A stretch of 64,000 nt of DNA from Streptomyces gilvus (GCF_022513565.1 NZ_JAKWBE010000007.1:186001-250000), one strand, 5' to 3'; positions 42,429-51,199 are shown, counted from the stretch's first letter. A program made the numbers and translations. The notes: generated by a model not told the origin, from the sequence alone.

Positions 42429-44039
42429 TCATGCGGTCCGTGCGGTCGGCGCGGTCGGTGCCGTCCGTTCGGTCCGTTCGGTCTGGTCCGTCCGTCCGGT
42501 CCCGTCCGTCCGTTCGGTGACTGTCGTCAGGGCCGACAGCGGGAGTTCCAGGCGGACCTCCGTGCCCGTGAGGTGGCCGCCGCGGCCGATGCGGATGCGG
42601 GCGCCCACCGAGGCGGCCCGCTCGACCATGCCGACCAGGCCGAAGTGGCCCGCGCGGCGCAGCTGTTCGAGGGTCGTACCGGGTGGGAGGCCCTTGCCGT
42701 CGTCGTACACGCTGATGCGCAGCAGGCCGTCGTGGACGCCCGCGTTGACCTCCACCCGGGTCGGGTCGGCGTGGCGGTGGGCGTTCTCCATGGCCTCCGT
42801 GGCGATGGTGAGGAGTTGGCGGGCGACGGCGGGCGGGACGGGCGGGACGGCGTGTTCGCCGATCGGGCGGTAGGCCGCGCGCAGGCCGGTGCGGGTGCTG
42901 AAGTCGCGGGTGCGGGCGGCCAGTTCGACCAGGACGTCCGTGCCGTGGTCGGGGTCGTTCTCGCGGCGCAGGTCGGTGAGGAGTTCGCGGGCCTCGGACG
43001 CGGCGCGGCGGGCCGAGCGGGACACGAGTTCCGCCTGTTGTCTGACCAGGGCCGGGTCCATGCGTTCGGCGCCGGCCGAGCCGGCCAGGCCGTCGGCGGC
43101 GAGGGCCACGCCGTGCAGGGTCTTGGCGACCGAGTCGTGCATCTCGCGGGCCAGCCGGGCGCGTTCGGCGCTGACCGCCTCGGTGACCGCCAGCCGGGCC
43201 TGGACCTTGGTCAGGGCCTGGGTCGCCGAGCCGAAGCGGAGCATCAGGCCGCGCAGGGAGGAGCCGACCGCGCCCGCGATCACGCAGAGGCCGGGCAGCA
43301 GCAGGGACTCGGCCAGGTTGCCGTGCAGGTCCTTCCTCGTCGCGTAGACCATCAGCAGGATCAGCGACTGCAGCGAGGCGAAGCAGGCCGCGCCGCGCCA
43401 GCTGTAGACGATGCCGGCCAGCAGCGGGGTGCAGACGCCGACGTAGGCGAGGGTCGTGTCGGGGCCCGCGGAGACCAGGAGCAGGAAGCCGAAGAGGGTG
43501 TCCACGACGAGCAGGGACGGGTGGCGCAGCAGGAGCGGGCCGAAGCGCTCCCAGTCGCGGAAGAGGACGTACGAGCCCATGAACGTGACGACGACGGCGG
43601 CGCCGACGAGGCGGGTCGCGAGGCCGGGGGACGCGTTGAGCAGGGCCGCCGGGGCCGCGAGGCTGATCATGGCCAGACGGAAGCCGAAGACCTGACGGCA
43701 CATGGCCTGGAGGGCGTTGACCTGGATGGGCAGCGTCGGGGCCTCGGGGGTCTTGCGGCGGCGGCCTTCGGTGGCGGGGGTGGATACCTCTTCGACCGGT
43801 TCCGTCGTCGTCCGCGGCTCGCGGTCCGCGCGGGTCGCCTGGCGGGGCACGCCCGGCAGGGGGGGCGCGTCCGCCGGAGCCCATCCCGGCGGCAGCGCGG
43901 GGGTCACCGAGGTGACCGGGATGTCGGGCGCGCCCGTGCGCACGTGGTCCGGCAGGACCGTGCCGGCCGGCGGGGTGGTGATCTCCGGCGTCCTCGGCCG
44001 GCGCCACAGCAGCCCGGTGGCCTCCCTCGTCGTCGCCAT
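42429..44039 (-). CDS. NarL-type sensor histidine kinase in the Tad cluster
   Basis: A 536-residue membrane kinase. Residues 1-115 are a Pro-rich cytosolic region; about 119-275 hold five or six membrane helices; the HisKA_3 phosphoacceptor is H301 (AERARLAREMHDSVAKTLHG) and the HATPase domain has TIATEAMENAHRHADPTRVE and GHFGLVGMVERAASVGARIR. The last about 28 residues (TERTDGTGRTDQTERTERTA...) are a low-complexity tail from a CGGTCCGT-like DNA repeat. The stop overlaps a possible start of the response regulator gene. It appears to signal within the Tad operon. Confidence 0.93.
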   Translation of the reverse strand: MATTREATGLLWRRPRTPEITTPPAGTVLPDHVRTGAPDIPVTSVTPALPPGWAPADAPPLPGVPRQATRADREPRTTTEPVEEVSTPATEGRRRKTPEAPTLPIQVNALQAMCRQVFGFRLAMISLAAPAALLNASPGLATRLVGAAVVVTFMGSYVLFRDWERFGPLLLRHPSLLVVDTLFGFLLLVSAGPDTTLAYVGVCTPLLAGIVYSWRGAACFASLQSLILLMVYATRKDLHGNLAESLLLPGLCVIAGAVGSSLRGLMLRFGSATQALTKVQARLAVTEAVSAERARLAREMHDSVAKTLHGVALAADGLAGSAGAERMDPALVRQQAELVSRSARRAASEARELLTDLRRENDPDHGTDVLVELAARTRDFSTRTGLRAAYRPIGEHAVPPVPPAVARQLLTIATEAMENAHRHADPTRVEVNAGVHDGLLRISVYDDGKGLPPGTTLEQLRRAGHFGLVGMVERAASVGARIRIGRGGHLTGTEVRLELPLSALTTVTERTDGTGRTDQTERTERTAPTAPTARTA

Positions 44040-44056
44040 GTCCGCGCCCTCCCCCG

Positions 44057-44944
44057 CTACTTGCCCGTGATCGTGCCGAAGTCGGTGCCCGAGCCCAGCA
44101 GCAGACCCGCGCCGAGCAGGAGCAGGGTGGCCGGCACCATGAACGTGGTGATCATCAGCGTGGCCCTCGGCACGGCACGCGCGGCCTTGCGACGGGCGTT
44201 CTGGGCGTCCGTACGGCGCATGTCCTTGGTCAGGGAGACCAGGGTGTCGACGATCGGGGCGCCCAGTTCCTCGCCCTGCTGCAGCGCCGTCACGAACATC
44301 GCGACCTGTTCGGAGTCGTTGCGGCGGCGCAGTTCGGCGAAGGCCTGGCGGCGGCTCATGCCGAGGTCCATCTGGCGCAGGGTGATGCGGAGTTCGTCCG
44401 CCCAGGGGCCCTCGTAGCGGGAGGCGACCCGGTCCAGGGCCTGGCGGAAGCCGAGGCCCGCGCTGACGACGACGGCGAGCACGTCCAGGAAGTCGGGCAG
44501 GGTCCGCTCGATGACGTCCTTGCGGATGCGGATCGCGGCCCAGATGCCGACCTCCGTCCAGAACGCGCCGAAGGCGAGCAGGAGGAGGGCCACGAAGTAC
44601 TGGCCCCGCATGAGGAAGACCAGGAAGCCGACGGCGCCGAGGAAGCCGTAGACCGCGCGGCGGGCCGCGTAGCGGTCGATGGTCAGGCCGCCGGGGTTGC
44701 CCGCGAGGTCGATCCTGCGGCGGTACCTGGCGACCAGGGTGGGGCCCATCAGGCGCAGGACGGCGGGCGCATACCGCATGCCGAGCCGGTCGATGAGCGA
44801 GTCGACCGCGCCGGTGCGGGTGGCGCCCACCTCCAGGGCGAGCACCAGGTCGCCGGGCAGCTTGGCCTCCGCGCGGTACATGCGGATCCCGGCGAAGATG
44901 CCCCAGACACTCAGGCCCATGACGGCCGCGAGCAGAAGTGCCAT
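44057..44944 (-). CDS. tadC: TadC-type secretion platform protein (T2SSF)
   Basis: A 295-residue polytopic membrane protein of the T2SSF family, inner-membrane platform of the Tad machine. It has an N-terminal helix (MALLLAAVMGLSVWGIFAGI), two central helices (AVYGFLGAVGFLVFLMRGQY, FVALLLLAFGAFWTEVGIWA) and a C-terminal helix (ATLMITTFMVPATLLLLGAG), with the cytosolic T2SSF domain (LPDFLDVLAVVVSAGLGFRQ, ELRITLRQMDLGMSRRQAFA and QQGEELGAPIVDTLVSLTKD). It pairs with TadB. Confidence 0.93.
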   Translation of the reverse strand: MALLLAAVMGLSVWGIFAGIRMYRAEAKLPGDLVLALEVGATRTGAVDSLIDRLGMRYAPAVLRLMGPTLVARYRRRIDLAGNPGGLTIDRYAARRAVYGFLGAVGFLVFLMRGQYFVALLLLAFGAFWTEVGIWAAIRIRKDVIERTLPDFLDVLAVVVSAGLGFRQALDRVASRYEGPWADELRITLRQMDLGMSRRQAFAELRRRNDSEQVAMFVTALQQGEELGAPIVDTLVSLTKDMRRTDAQNARRKAARAVPRATLMITTFMVPATLLLLGAGLLLGSGTDFGTITGK

Positions 44945-44980
44945 CGTTTCCCTCCTCTCGGCGGAGACGTGTCGGTCGTG

Positions 44981-45934
44981 TCAGACATCGATGCGGGACA
45001 TACGGCGGATGAGGACGAAGCCGACGGCGTAGAGCGCGAAGGCGATGATCACGCAGGCCTGGCCGACGGGTGATCCGGTCATCCGGTCCAGGGCGCCGTC
45101 CTTGACCCCGTTCATGAGGAACAGGGCGCCCACGCCGAGGGCGGGGACGGCGTAGGAGGTCATGGTGACCTGGGAGAGCTGGGTGCGGATCTCGCGCCGG
45201 GTCTCCTTGCGTTCCTCCAGTGTCTCCGTGAGGTTGCGCAGGGCGCCGACGACCTGGCCGCCGGCCCGGTTGGACAGCACCAGCGTGGTGACGAGGACGA
45301 CCAGTTCGCGTGAGGGCAGCCGGTCGGCGAGGTCGCCGAGCGCCTCGTCCATGGACTGGCCGATCGCCAACTGGTCGGCTACCTTGCCCAGTTCCTCGCC
45401 GGCCGGTGCCTCCAGCTCCTCCGCGGCCATCCCGATCGCGGTCCGCAGGGCCAGTCCGGCCTGGGTGGCGTTGGCCAGGATGCGGGCGAGTTCGGGGAGT
45501 TGGTTGATGAACTTCTCGATGCGTTTCTGTCGCTGCCAGTTGAGGAACTGCACGGCCACGCCGACGCCGAGCAGCCCGGCGAGCGGGCCGAAGAAGGGGG
45601 CGAGGGAGGCCTGGCCGATGAGCCAGAGGGCGGCGACGGTGGCGAGCATGTAGGCGAAGAACTCGCCGGGGGTGACGTCGAGGCCGGTGGCGGCGAGCCG
45701 CAGTTCCAGCTTCTTGCCGAGCCCGGTGCGGCGCAGCCGGCGGTCGAGGGTGCGGAAGCGGCGGGTGCGGCCGCCGGCCGTGATCTGGCCGGTGTGCGCG
45801 AGCCGTTCGACCAGCGCGGCCCGTTCGGCCCTGCCGGTGGCGTAGGTGTGGACGCCCACGACGGCCAGGACGCAGGTCAGCAGGGTGATGCCGGTGGTGA
45901 GGGTGACGAGGTTCTGCAGATCCATGGACGGCAC
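44981..45934 (-). CDS. tadB: TadB-type secretion platform protein (T2SSF)
   Basis: A 317-residue TadB-type platform protein with an N-terminal helix (LVTLTTGITLLTCVLAVVGV), a middle pair (FAYMLATVAALWLIGQASLA and FFGPLAGLLGVGVAVQFLNW), the T2SSF domain (INQLPELARILANATQAGLA, GQSMDEALGDLADRLPSREL, QVVGALRNLTETLEERKETR) and a C-terminal helix (PVGQACVIIAFALYAVGFVL). GTG 45934 directly follows the CpaF stop; ATG 45925 is an alternative start. It forms the inner-membrane platform with TadC. Confidence 0.93.
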   Translation of the reverse strand: MPSMDLQNLVTLTTGITLLTCVLAVVGVHTYATGRAERAALVERLAHTGQITAGGRTRRFRTLDRRLRRTGLGKKLELRLAATGLDVTPGEFFAYMLATVAALWLIGQASLAPFFGPLAGLLGVGVAVQFLNWQRQKRIEKFINQLPELARILANATQAGLALRTAIGMAAEELEAPAGEELGKVADQLAIGQSMDEALGDLADRLPSRELVVLVTTLVLSNRAGGQVVGALRNLTETLEERKETRREIRTQLSQVTMTSYAVPALGVGALFLMNGVKDGALDRMTGSPVGQACVIIAFALYAVGFVLIRRMSRIDV

Positions 45935-47272
45935 CTACCTGGCTTCTCGGGTGGCTAGCTGTGCTGCGGACTGGGCGACGCCGAAGGCCTGTGGGACGGG
46001 CTGGTTGGCCATGTAGAGGCGGTCGGCGGTGCGGCGGGTGAGCGGGAAGTGCTGGAAGGCGCCGTAGATCCGGCCGTCCGGGGCCATGGGCTGGGCGTTG
46101 AAGCGGGCCACGGTGGCGAGGCGGTACGGCTCCCCGCCGTGGCTGTCGAGCAGGGCGATCTCGGTGACGCGGCGGGCGCCGTCGGCGAAGCGGGTGAGCT
46201 GGATGATGACGTCGACGGCGCTGTTGATCTGGTCGTGCAGGGCGACGAAGGGGACTTCGACGTCGGACATGGAGGCGAGGGTCTGCAGGCGCATCAGCGC
46301 GTCCTCGGCGCTGTTGGCGTGCACGGTGGCGAGCGAGCCGTCGTGGCCCGTCGACATCGCCTGGAGCATGTCGAGGGACTCGCCGCCGCGGACCTCACCG
46401 ACGACGATGCGGTCGGGCCGCATCCGCAGGGAGTTGCGGACCAGGTCGCGGATGGTGATCTGGCCCTTGCCCTCGACGTTCGGGGGGCGGGACTCCAGCC
46501 GGATGACGTGGGACTGCTGGAGCTGGAGTTCGGCGGAGTCCTCGATGGTGATGATGCGTTCGCCCTCCGGGATCAGGCCGGAGAGGGCGTTGAGGAGGGT
46601 CGTCTTTCCGGTGCCGGTGGCGCCGGAGACGATGATGTTGAACTTCGCCTGGACCAGGCCCGCGAGCAGGAACAGGATGTGCTCGTCGAGCGAGCCGAAG
46701 CCGATCATCTCCTGCAGCGTGAAGGAGCGGGGGAAGCGGCGGATGGTGAGGGTCGCGCCGGTCAGGGACAGCGGCGGGATGATCACGTTGACGCGCTCTC
46801 CGGAGGGCAGGCGGGCGTCGACCATCGGGTTGGACTCGTCGACCCGCCGGTTGACCGTGGAGACGATGCGTTCGATGGTCTGCATCAGCTGGTCGTGGGA
46901 GGCGAAGCGGATCGGCAGCTGCTCCACCCGGCCGCCCCGTTCGACGAAGATCGCGTCCGGCCCGTTCACCATGATCTCGGTGATGGACGCGTCTTCGAGG
47001 AGCGGCTCCAGGATGCCGAGGCCCAGTGCCTCGTCGACCACCCGCCGGATCAGCTGGGAGCGTTCCACGGTGGAGAGCACGGGGCCCTCGCGGCTGATGA
47101 TGTGCCCGAGGACGCGCTCTAGACGGGCGCGGCGTTCGGCGGCGGCGAGCGAGGACATCTCCGCGAGGTCGATCTCCTCCAGGAGCTTGGCCCGGTACGA
47201 GGCGACCAGGTGGCCGTCCTCGCCCCGATGACCGTTCTCCTCGGGGGAGTTGATACGTGCCCGCAGGCTCAT
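45935..47272 (-). CDS. cpaF: CpaF/TadA-family secretion ATPase
   Basis: A 445-residue hexameric motor of the Tad system. Walker A is GATGTGKT (residues 217-224), Walker B-type Asp/Glu box lies in RIITIEDSAELQL, and the His box in STGHDGSLATVHANSAEDAL; MRPDRIVVGEVRGGESLDML is the VirB11-family block. The N-terminal domain (LEEIDLAEMSSLAAAERRAR) is usual for CpaF. It should energise pilin export and possibly retraction, at the cytosolic face of TadB/TadC. No second ATPase is seen, as is usual for Tad. Confidence 0.96.
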   Translation of the reverse strand: MSLRARINSPEENGHRGEDGHLVASYRAKLLEEIDLAEMSSLAAAERRARLERVLGHIISREGPVLSTVERSQLIRRVVDEALGLGILEPLLEDASITEIMVNGPDAIFVERGGRVEQLPIRFASHDQLMQTIERIVSTVNRRVDESNPMVDARLPSGERVNVIIPPLSLTGATLTIRRFPRSFTLQEMIGFGSLDEHILFLLAGLVQAKFNIIVSGATGTGKTTLLNALSGLIPEGERIITIEDSAELQLQQSHVIRLESRPPNVEGKGQITIRDLVRNSLRMRPDRIVVGEVRGGESLDMLQAMSTGHDGSLATVHANSAEDALMRLQTLASMSDVEVPFVALHDQINSAVDVIIQLTRFADGARRVTEIALLDSHGGEPYRLATVARFNAQPMAPDGRIYGAFQHFPLTRRTADRLYMANQPVPQAFGVAQSAAQLATREAR

Positions 47273-47293
47273 GGTGCGTGCTCCTCGCGTGCC

Positions 47294-47644
47294 TCAGTGG
47301 TCGAGCGGCATGGTGGCGGTCTTGCTGGCCTCGTAGTTCCCCAGTCCGGGGAAGAGCTTCGGGATGTTCACGGACGCGGTCACGGTCACCGAGTCGCTCC
47401 CCACCGCGGGGGAACACCGCACCGTCAGCCGGCTGCTGACGGCGTCCGCGCAGGCCGCGCCCGCGTCCTGCCGCAGCGAGGCGGCGCGGGCGCCGGCCCG
47501 GGCCGCGGTGCCGGCCTGCTGGGCGGCGTAGGCGACGAGGCCGAGCTGGATGCCGGCGAGGGCGACGAGCAGCAGCACCGGGATGAACCCGAGGTACTCG
47601 ATGGCCACTTGGCCCCGGTCGCGAGGTTTCCGGTCGTACGGCAT
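47294..47644 (-). CDS. TadE-like pseudopilin
   Basis: A 116-residue minor pilin-like protein. DRG-QVAIEY (G/xxxxEY) begins the processed region at residue 12, followed by LGFIPVLLLVALAGIQLGLV and the TadE-like AYAAQQAGTAARAGARAASL. The C-terminal domain is beta-rich with cysteines C63 and C76 (approximate). It starts one base after the stop of the second TadE-like gene and is followed by cpaF. Confidence 0.88.
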   Translation of the reverse strand: MPYDRKPRDRGQVAIEYLGFIPVLLLVALAGIQLGLVAYAAQQAGTAARAGARAASLRQDAGAACADAVSSRLTVRCSPAVGSDSVTVTASVNIPKLFPGLGNYEASKTATMPLDH

Positions 47645-47645
47645 C

Positions 47646-48038
47646 TCAGTCCTTCACCTCCTCCACCGCGCCGGCGTGGCCGTGCACGGTGATGGGGACG
47701 GAGACCGCGCCCGGGAAGAGCAGGGGGACCCGTATGGAGACGTCCGCGGTCACGAAGCCGGTGCCGCCGCACTGGTCCACCGTGGTCCCTCCCCGCCAGG
47801 ACGCCGAGAGGTCCTTCAGCGCCGCCTGCTCGCACACGCCGAAGCGCGCCCCCCGGGGAGCGGCGGTCGCCGCCCGTACCCCCTCGTCCGCAGCATTCCC
47901 CGCGAGCGTGTACGCGTATCCCACGAGCACGAGCTGCCACAGCACCACCAGCGTCACGATGATCAGCGGGGTCATGCCGAGGAACTCGATGGCGACCTGA
48001 CCGCTGTCCCCTCTCCGCACGGCCCCGGGTCTCCTCAT
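47646..48038 (-). CDS. second TadE-like pseudopilin
   Basis: A 130-residue TadE-like protein. The processing motif is DSG-QVAIEF at about residue 12, where the usual Tyr is replaced by Phe, followed by LGMTPLIIVTLVVLWQLVLV and GYAYTLAGNAADEGVRAATA. Two or three cysteines in the C-terminal domain (VCEQAALKDL, VDQCGGTGFV) may pair. Its start overlaps the end of cpaE. Together with its neighbour it would form the minor pilin complex. Confidence 0.88.
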   Translation of the reverse strand: MRRPGAVRRGDSGQVAIEFLGMTPLIIVTLVVLWQLVLVGYAYTLAGNAADEGVRAATAAPRGARFGVCEQAALKDLSASWRGGTTVDQCGGTGFVTADVSIRVPLLFPGAVSVPITVHGHAGAVEEVKD

Positions 48039-49291
48039 CCCCCGCCCTCCCTACGGCGCCGGAAGCTCACCGCGCCCCGGTCGCCCCGGAACCGCCCGCC
48101 GCCCCGGTGAGCCGCCTCGGCCGCCTTGACCAGCCCCAGCTCCCCGGCCAGCGACCACAGCGCCTGCTTGACCGCGCCCCGGCTGTCCAGTTCATGGACC
48201 CGGCCCGCGTCCACCGCGCCCTGCAGCTCCTTGAAGTTGGCCGGGATCACGGTCCCCGCCACCGCGGTGCCGGTGATCTTCTGGATCAGCTGCGGCTGGA
48301 TCTCGGTGGCCCGGCTGTGCCGGTTGACGACCACGGTCGTCTCCTCGGCCTTGCGGATCTGCAGCCGGTCCCACATCCGTACCGCCCGCTTGGCACCGCG
48401 GACGGCGACGACGTCCGGGGTGGTGACGAGCAGGGCCAGGTCCGCCATCTCGACGGCCGCCGCGCCCGCCCCGCTCAGCTGCGCCCCGCAGTCGATGACC
48501 ACGATCTCGTACCGCGAGCGCAGCGCGCTGACGATCTGCCGCGCGCCCCGGTCCGTGACCTCCTCGCCCCGCTCGCCCTCGCCCGGCGCGAGGAGCAGGG
48601 CGATGCCCGTGTCGTGCCGGTAGACGGCGTCGGCCAGCACCCGGGGCGAGATGTCCGTGATGGCGGCCAGGTCGACGACCGAGCGGCGGAACTGGACGTC
48701 GAGGTAGGACGCCACGTCCCCGGTCTGCAGATCCATGTCGACCAGGGCCGTGCTCCGGCCCGAGGCCTGGGCCGCCAGCGCCAGTTGGATCGAGGTCAGG
48801 GTGGCTCCCACCCCGCCCTTGGCGCCGCTGACGGTGACCACGGTGCCGCCGACGCCGGTGAACACGTCGCCGCCGGAGCCCAGATGGCGCCGTACGCCCA
48901 CCGACCACTGGGCGACCGCCTGGACGCGGCTCGCCAACTCCTCGTAGCTCAGCGGGAGGGCGACCAGCCCGCGTGCGCCGTAGTCCATCGCGGCCTGGAA
49001 GAGCCCGGGGCTCGCGTCCGAGGTGACGAGGATGACGCCCACCGCCGGGAAGCGCAGGGCCACTTCGCGGATGAGTTCCAGGGCGGGGACGGGGCCGATG
49101 CGCTCGTGGACGACCACGACCTCGGGGAGCTCGTCGATGGACTCGGCGGCCAGCCGGGCCAGGGTGTCGACGAGCTGGGTGGAGTCGACGACCGGGGCCA
49201 CCGGCTCGGCGTCCGGGAGCTGGCTGAGCAGTGTCGTGATGGAACGGACCGCGTCCGCGTCCCCGACTGCCGGGAGGATCCTGGTGGGCAT
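48035..49291 (-). CDS. CpaE-like MinD/ParA-type ATPase of the Tad system
   Basis: A 418-residue protein: an N-terminal pseudo-receiver domain (about 1-125; VVVHERIGPVPALELIREVA, AMDYGARGLVALPLSYEELA) without the full phosphorylation site, and a C-terminal MinD/ParA-type ATPase with deviant Walker A KGGVGAT (158-164) and switch region ALVDMDLQTGDVASYLD, VIDCGAQLSG. CpaE-like proteins localise the Tad machinery. A basic tail (RFRGDRGAVSFRRRREGGG) follows. It lies 9 bp after cpaB. Confidence 0.92.
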   Translation of the reverse strand: MPTRILPAVGDADAVRSITTLLSQLPDAEPVAPVVDSTQLVDTLARLAAESIDELPEVVVVHERIGPVPALELIREVALRFPAVGVILVTSDASPGLFQAAMDYGARGLVALPLSYEELASRVQAVAQWSVGVRRHLGSGGDVFTGVGGTVVTVSGAKGGVGATLTSIQLALAAQASGRSTALVDMDLQTGDVASYLDVQFRRSVVDLAAITDISPRVLADAVYRHDTGIALLLAPGEGERGEEVTDRGARQIVSALRSRYEIVVIDCGAQLSGAGAAAVEMADLALLVTTPDVVAVRGAKRAVRMWDRLQIRKAEETTVVVNRHSRATEIQPQLIQKITGTAVAGTVIPANFKELQGAVDAGRVHELDSRGAVKQALWSLAGELGLVKAAEAAHRGGGRFRGDRGAVSFRRRREGGG

Positions 49292-49300
49292 GGGGGCCTC

Positions 49301-50011
49301 TCACTTGTCCTTCGCGAGCTGGTACGTCCGGTCCTTGTCGGGGACCGTGGTGCTGCCGCCCGGCGCCACCAGGGCGAGCCGGACCCGCTGGGCGAACGAC
49401 TCGGCGTAGGTGATGCGCTGGGCGTCGAGGGTGGAGAGGGCGAAGGTGATGGGGACCTCGTCGGTGGGCTGCTGGTTGTTCTTGTCGCTCGCGGAGGGGT
49501 CCAGCGCCTTGATCTCCCCCACGTCCAGCACCTTCGCGTTTGTTACGATGATCTTGGACTGGGCGGGATCACCCTCCCGTTGGCCCGCGAAGGTGGCGTA
49601 CACGTTGACCGTCGAACCAGGCGTGATCTTGCCCGCCACACCGGTCGCCGCGTCGATCATGATGGCGACCTCCTGCTGACCCGGCTGCAGGGCGGGCTGG
49701 TCGACGATCATGTCGCTCTGCAGCAGGGACCCGGACCGCAGCGTGGTGACGGCGATCTTGCCCCGGACGGCGTCGAGATCGGTGACCGCGTTGTGCGACA
49801 GCCACCGTTTGGGCATCTTGATCTTCTCGAACTGGCCGGCGGTCAGCTGGGTGTACGGCGCGATGTTGTCCTTCACCTGGTACGCGGTGACCTCGGGGCC
49901 GACCTTGGACTTCACGTCGCTGATGACGGACAGGACGCCGGCGAACGCGCCGAGGGCGCACAGGACCGACAGGAGCAGGAGGAGCACGCCGCGGCGCTGA
50001 CGGGAGTTCAT
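49301..50011 (-). CDS. CpaB/RcpC-like pilus assembly protein (SAF domain)
   Basis: A 236-residue protein with an N-terminal membrane anchor (GVLLLLLSVLCALGAFAGVL) and then a SAF domain (VTAYQVKDNIAPYTQLTAGQ, KIAVTTLRSGSLLQSDM) and the RcpC-type continuation (QEVAIMIDAATGVAGKITPG and STVNVYATFAG). In Gram-negative Tad systems CpaB/RcpC works beside the outer-membrane secretin; no secretin is encoded here, as expected for a Gram-positive envelope. It probably forms a channel or collar outside the membrane. Confidence 0.92.
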   Translation of the reverse strand: MNSRQRRGVLLLLLSVLCALGAFAGVLSVISDVKSKVGPEVTAYQVKDNIAPYTQLTAGQFEKIKMPKRWLSHNAVTDLDAVRGKIAVTTLRSGSLLQSDMIVDQPALQPGQQEVAIMIDAATGVAGKITPGSTVNVYATFAGQREGDPAQSKIIVTNAKVLDVGEIKALDPSASDKNNQQPTDEVPITFALSTLDAQRITYAESFAQRVRLALVAPGGSTTVPDKDRTYQLAKDK

Positions 50012-50084
50012 GTGCCGTACAACCTCATGGGGGTATCGGTCGAGCGGAATGGGATCGGGCGGGCTGTGCGGGGGCGTTCGGGAC

Positions 50085-50927
50085 TCACCCGGCCGGGAGC
50101 TGGTTCTCCAGCAGCGGTGGCGTGGCGGAGCAGAACACGCAGCGGTCGCCGATGACGTCGATGCCGCACCAGTGGCAGCTGCTCTGCCGGACGGACGTCA
50201 CCAGCTGGTAGAGGACGGAGAGGTCGGGGAGGAAGGCGGCGAACTCGACCAGCTTGTTCGTCCCCCACCAGGTCGCCGACTCGGCGGGCGGGACGGTCTC
50301 CCTGAGCCCCTGCACGTTCCACTGCTTGGCCAGCGTCGCGCTCACCCAGTCGGACTGGAGCTGGCCCTTGCCGACCAGCATCCAGGTGCCGAACTCCGGT
50401 CCCGCCAGGGCGGCCGCGGGGCCGAGCTTCACCAACTGCGGCTCGGGATGGGCGAGGACGGCGAAGTGGCTGCCGGGCACCCAGGACTTGGCGTGGGACC
50501 TCAGGCCCACGGGGACGCGGTCCAGGCGGGCCACGGAGCCGAGCAGCGCGCCCGCGTGGATGTAGTGGGTGAGCAGCCGGCCCGCGGAGGCCAGGACGCC
50601 CGGGGAGAGGTCGCAGGACGCCAGCTGCCGTAACTGCCGTGCCAGCACGGCCAGTCCGAGCGGGGGCAGATCGGGGCGGAACAGGGCGATACGGTCGCTC
50701 TCCAGGAGGGAGCGGATGGTGTGCAGCCGGCGTTCCACTGCGGGTGGTTCGGCGCGCGAGGACACGACGACGAGGTGCCCGTGCTGGTCGACGAGGGCCT
50801 GGACGGCGGACAGCGCCTGGTCGAGCGGCTGTCGGTCCAGGTCCGGCAGGACGGCGGCGGGCAGGGTCCGTTCGTCCAGCGGCGGCAGCGCCATGTCGGC
50901 ACTGGTCACGGCAATGGCAGTTGGCAC
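50085..50927 (-). CDS. zinc-ribbon protein heading the Tad operon
   Basis: A 280-residue soluble protein starting at GTG 50927 with GGAG six bases before. No known family; the body contains an AAA-like or kinase-like segment ALVDQHGHLVVVSSRAEPPA and a domain around LRSHAKSWVPGSHFAVLAHP, and the C-terminus is a zinc ribbon with two CxxC pairs (CHWCGIDVIGDRCVFC). It is the first gene of the Tad operon and separated from cpaB by 73 bp. A regulator or assembly factor is possible. The 50928-51199 gap upstream should hold the operon promoter; I see no clear match. Confidence 0.65.
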   Translation of the reverse strand: MPTAIAVTSADMALPPLDERTLPAAVLPDLDRQPLDQALSAVQALVDQHGHLVVVSSRAEPPAVERRLHTIRSLLESDRIALFRPDLPPLGLAVLARQLRQLASCDLSPGVLASAGRLLTHYIHAGALLGSVARLDRVPVGLRSHAKSWVPGSHFAVLAHPEPQLVKLGPAAALAGPEFGTWMLVGKGQLQSDWVSATLAKQWNVQGLRETVPPAESATWWGTNKLVEFAAFLPDLSVLYQLVTSVRQSSCHWCGIDVIGDRCVFCSATPPLLENQLPAG

Positions 50928-51150
50928 GCGCAGCTCCCCGTGTTACGCCGTCGGCCCACCGGGGCGGGGTTACTCCGGTACACCGATATGACTTCACTGC
51001 GTGACTACCTCAGCACTGTATCCACGCCTCTGTGACCGGAGAACAGCGTTTCTGTAGCTGATGGGCAACTGCCGTTTCGCAAGACACGTCAAAACGGGGC
51101 AGGTTGAGCATCTTGCCGACGCCGAGGCGGTCCGGCGCCGGACGGTCGAG

Positions 51151-51190
51151 TTGGTCTGGACCTCTTGACAGCGAGATTGGTCTGGACCAA
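51151..51190 (+). promoter_or_regulatory. chitinase promoter with two DasR-like sites
   Basis: TTGGTCTGGACC occurs twice (51151-51162 and 51177-51188), 26 bp apart; the second copy extends to the perfect palindrome-like TTGGTCTGGACCAA. Both resemble the Streptomyces DasR site and chitinase direct repeats (TGGTCTAGACCA type). A perfect -35 TTGACA (51165-51170) lies between them; 17 bp later comes CAACTT, six bases before the ATG, so the transcript may be leaderless. Confidence 0.75.
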
Positions 51191-51199
51191 CTTGTTGTC

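Noticed and set aside
41539..44007. An 822-codon minus-strand frame joining the kinase and response regulator genes.
   Set aside because: Only its last part from about 42432 is the regulator; the upstream part is an alternative frame of the kinase gene and low-complexity.
33440..50927. Horizontally acquired genomic island with integrase or attachment sites around the Tad cluster.
   Set aside because: No integrase, transposase, tRNA or flanking direct repeats were seen and GC content looks like the rest.
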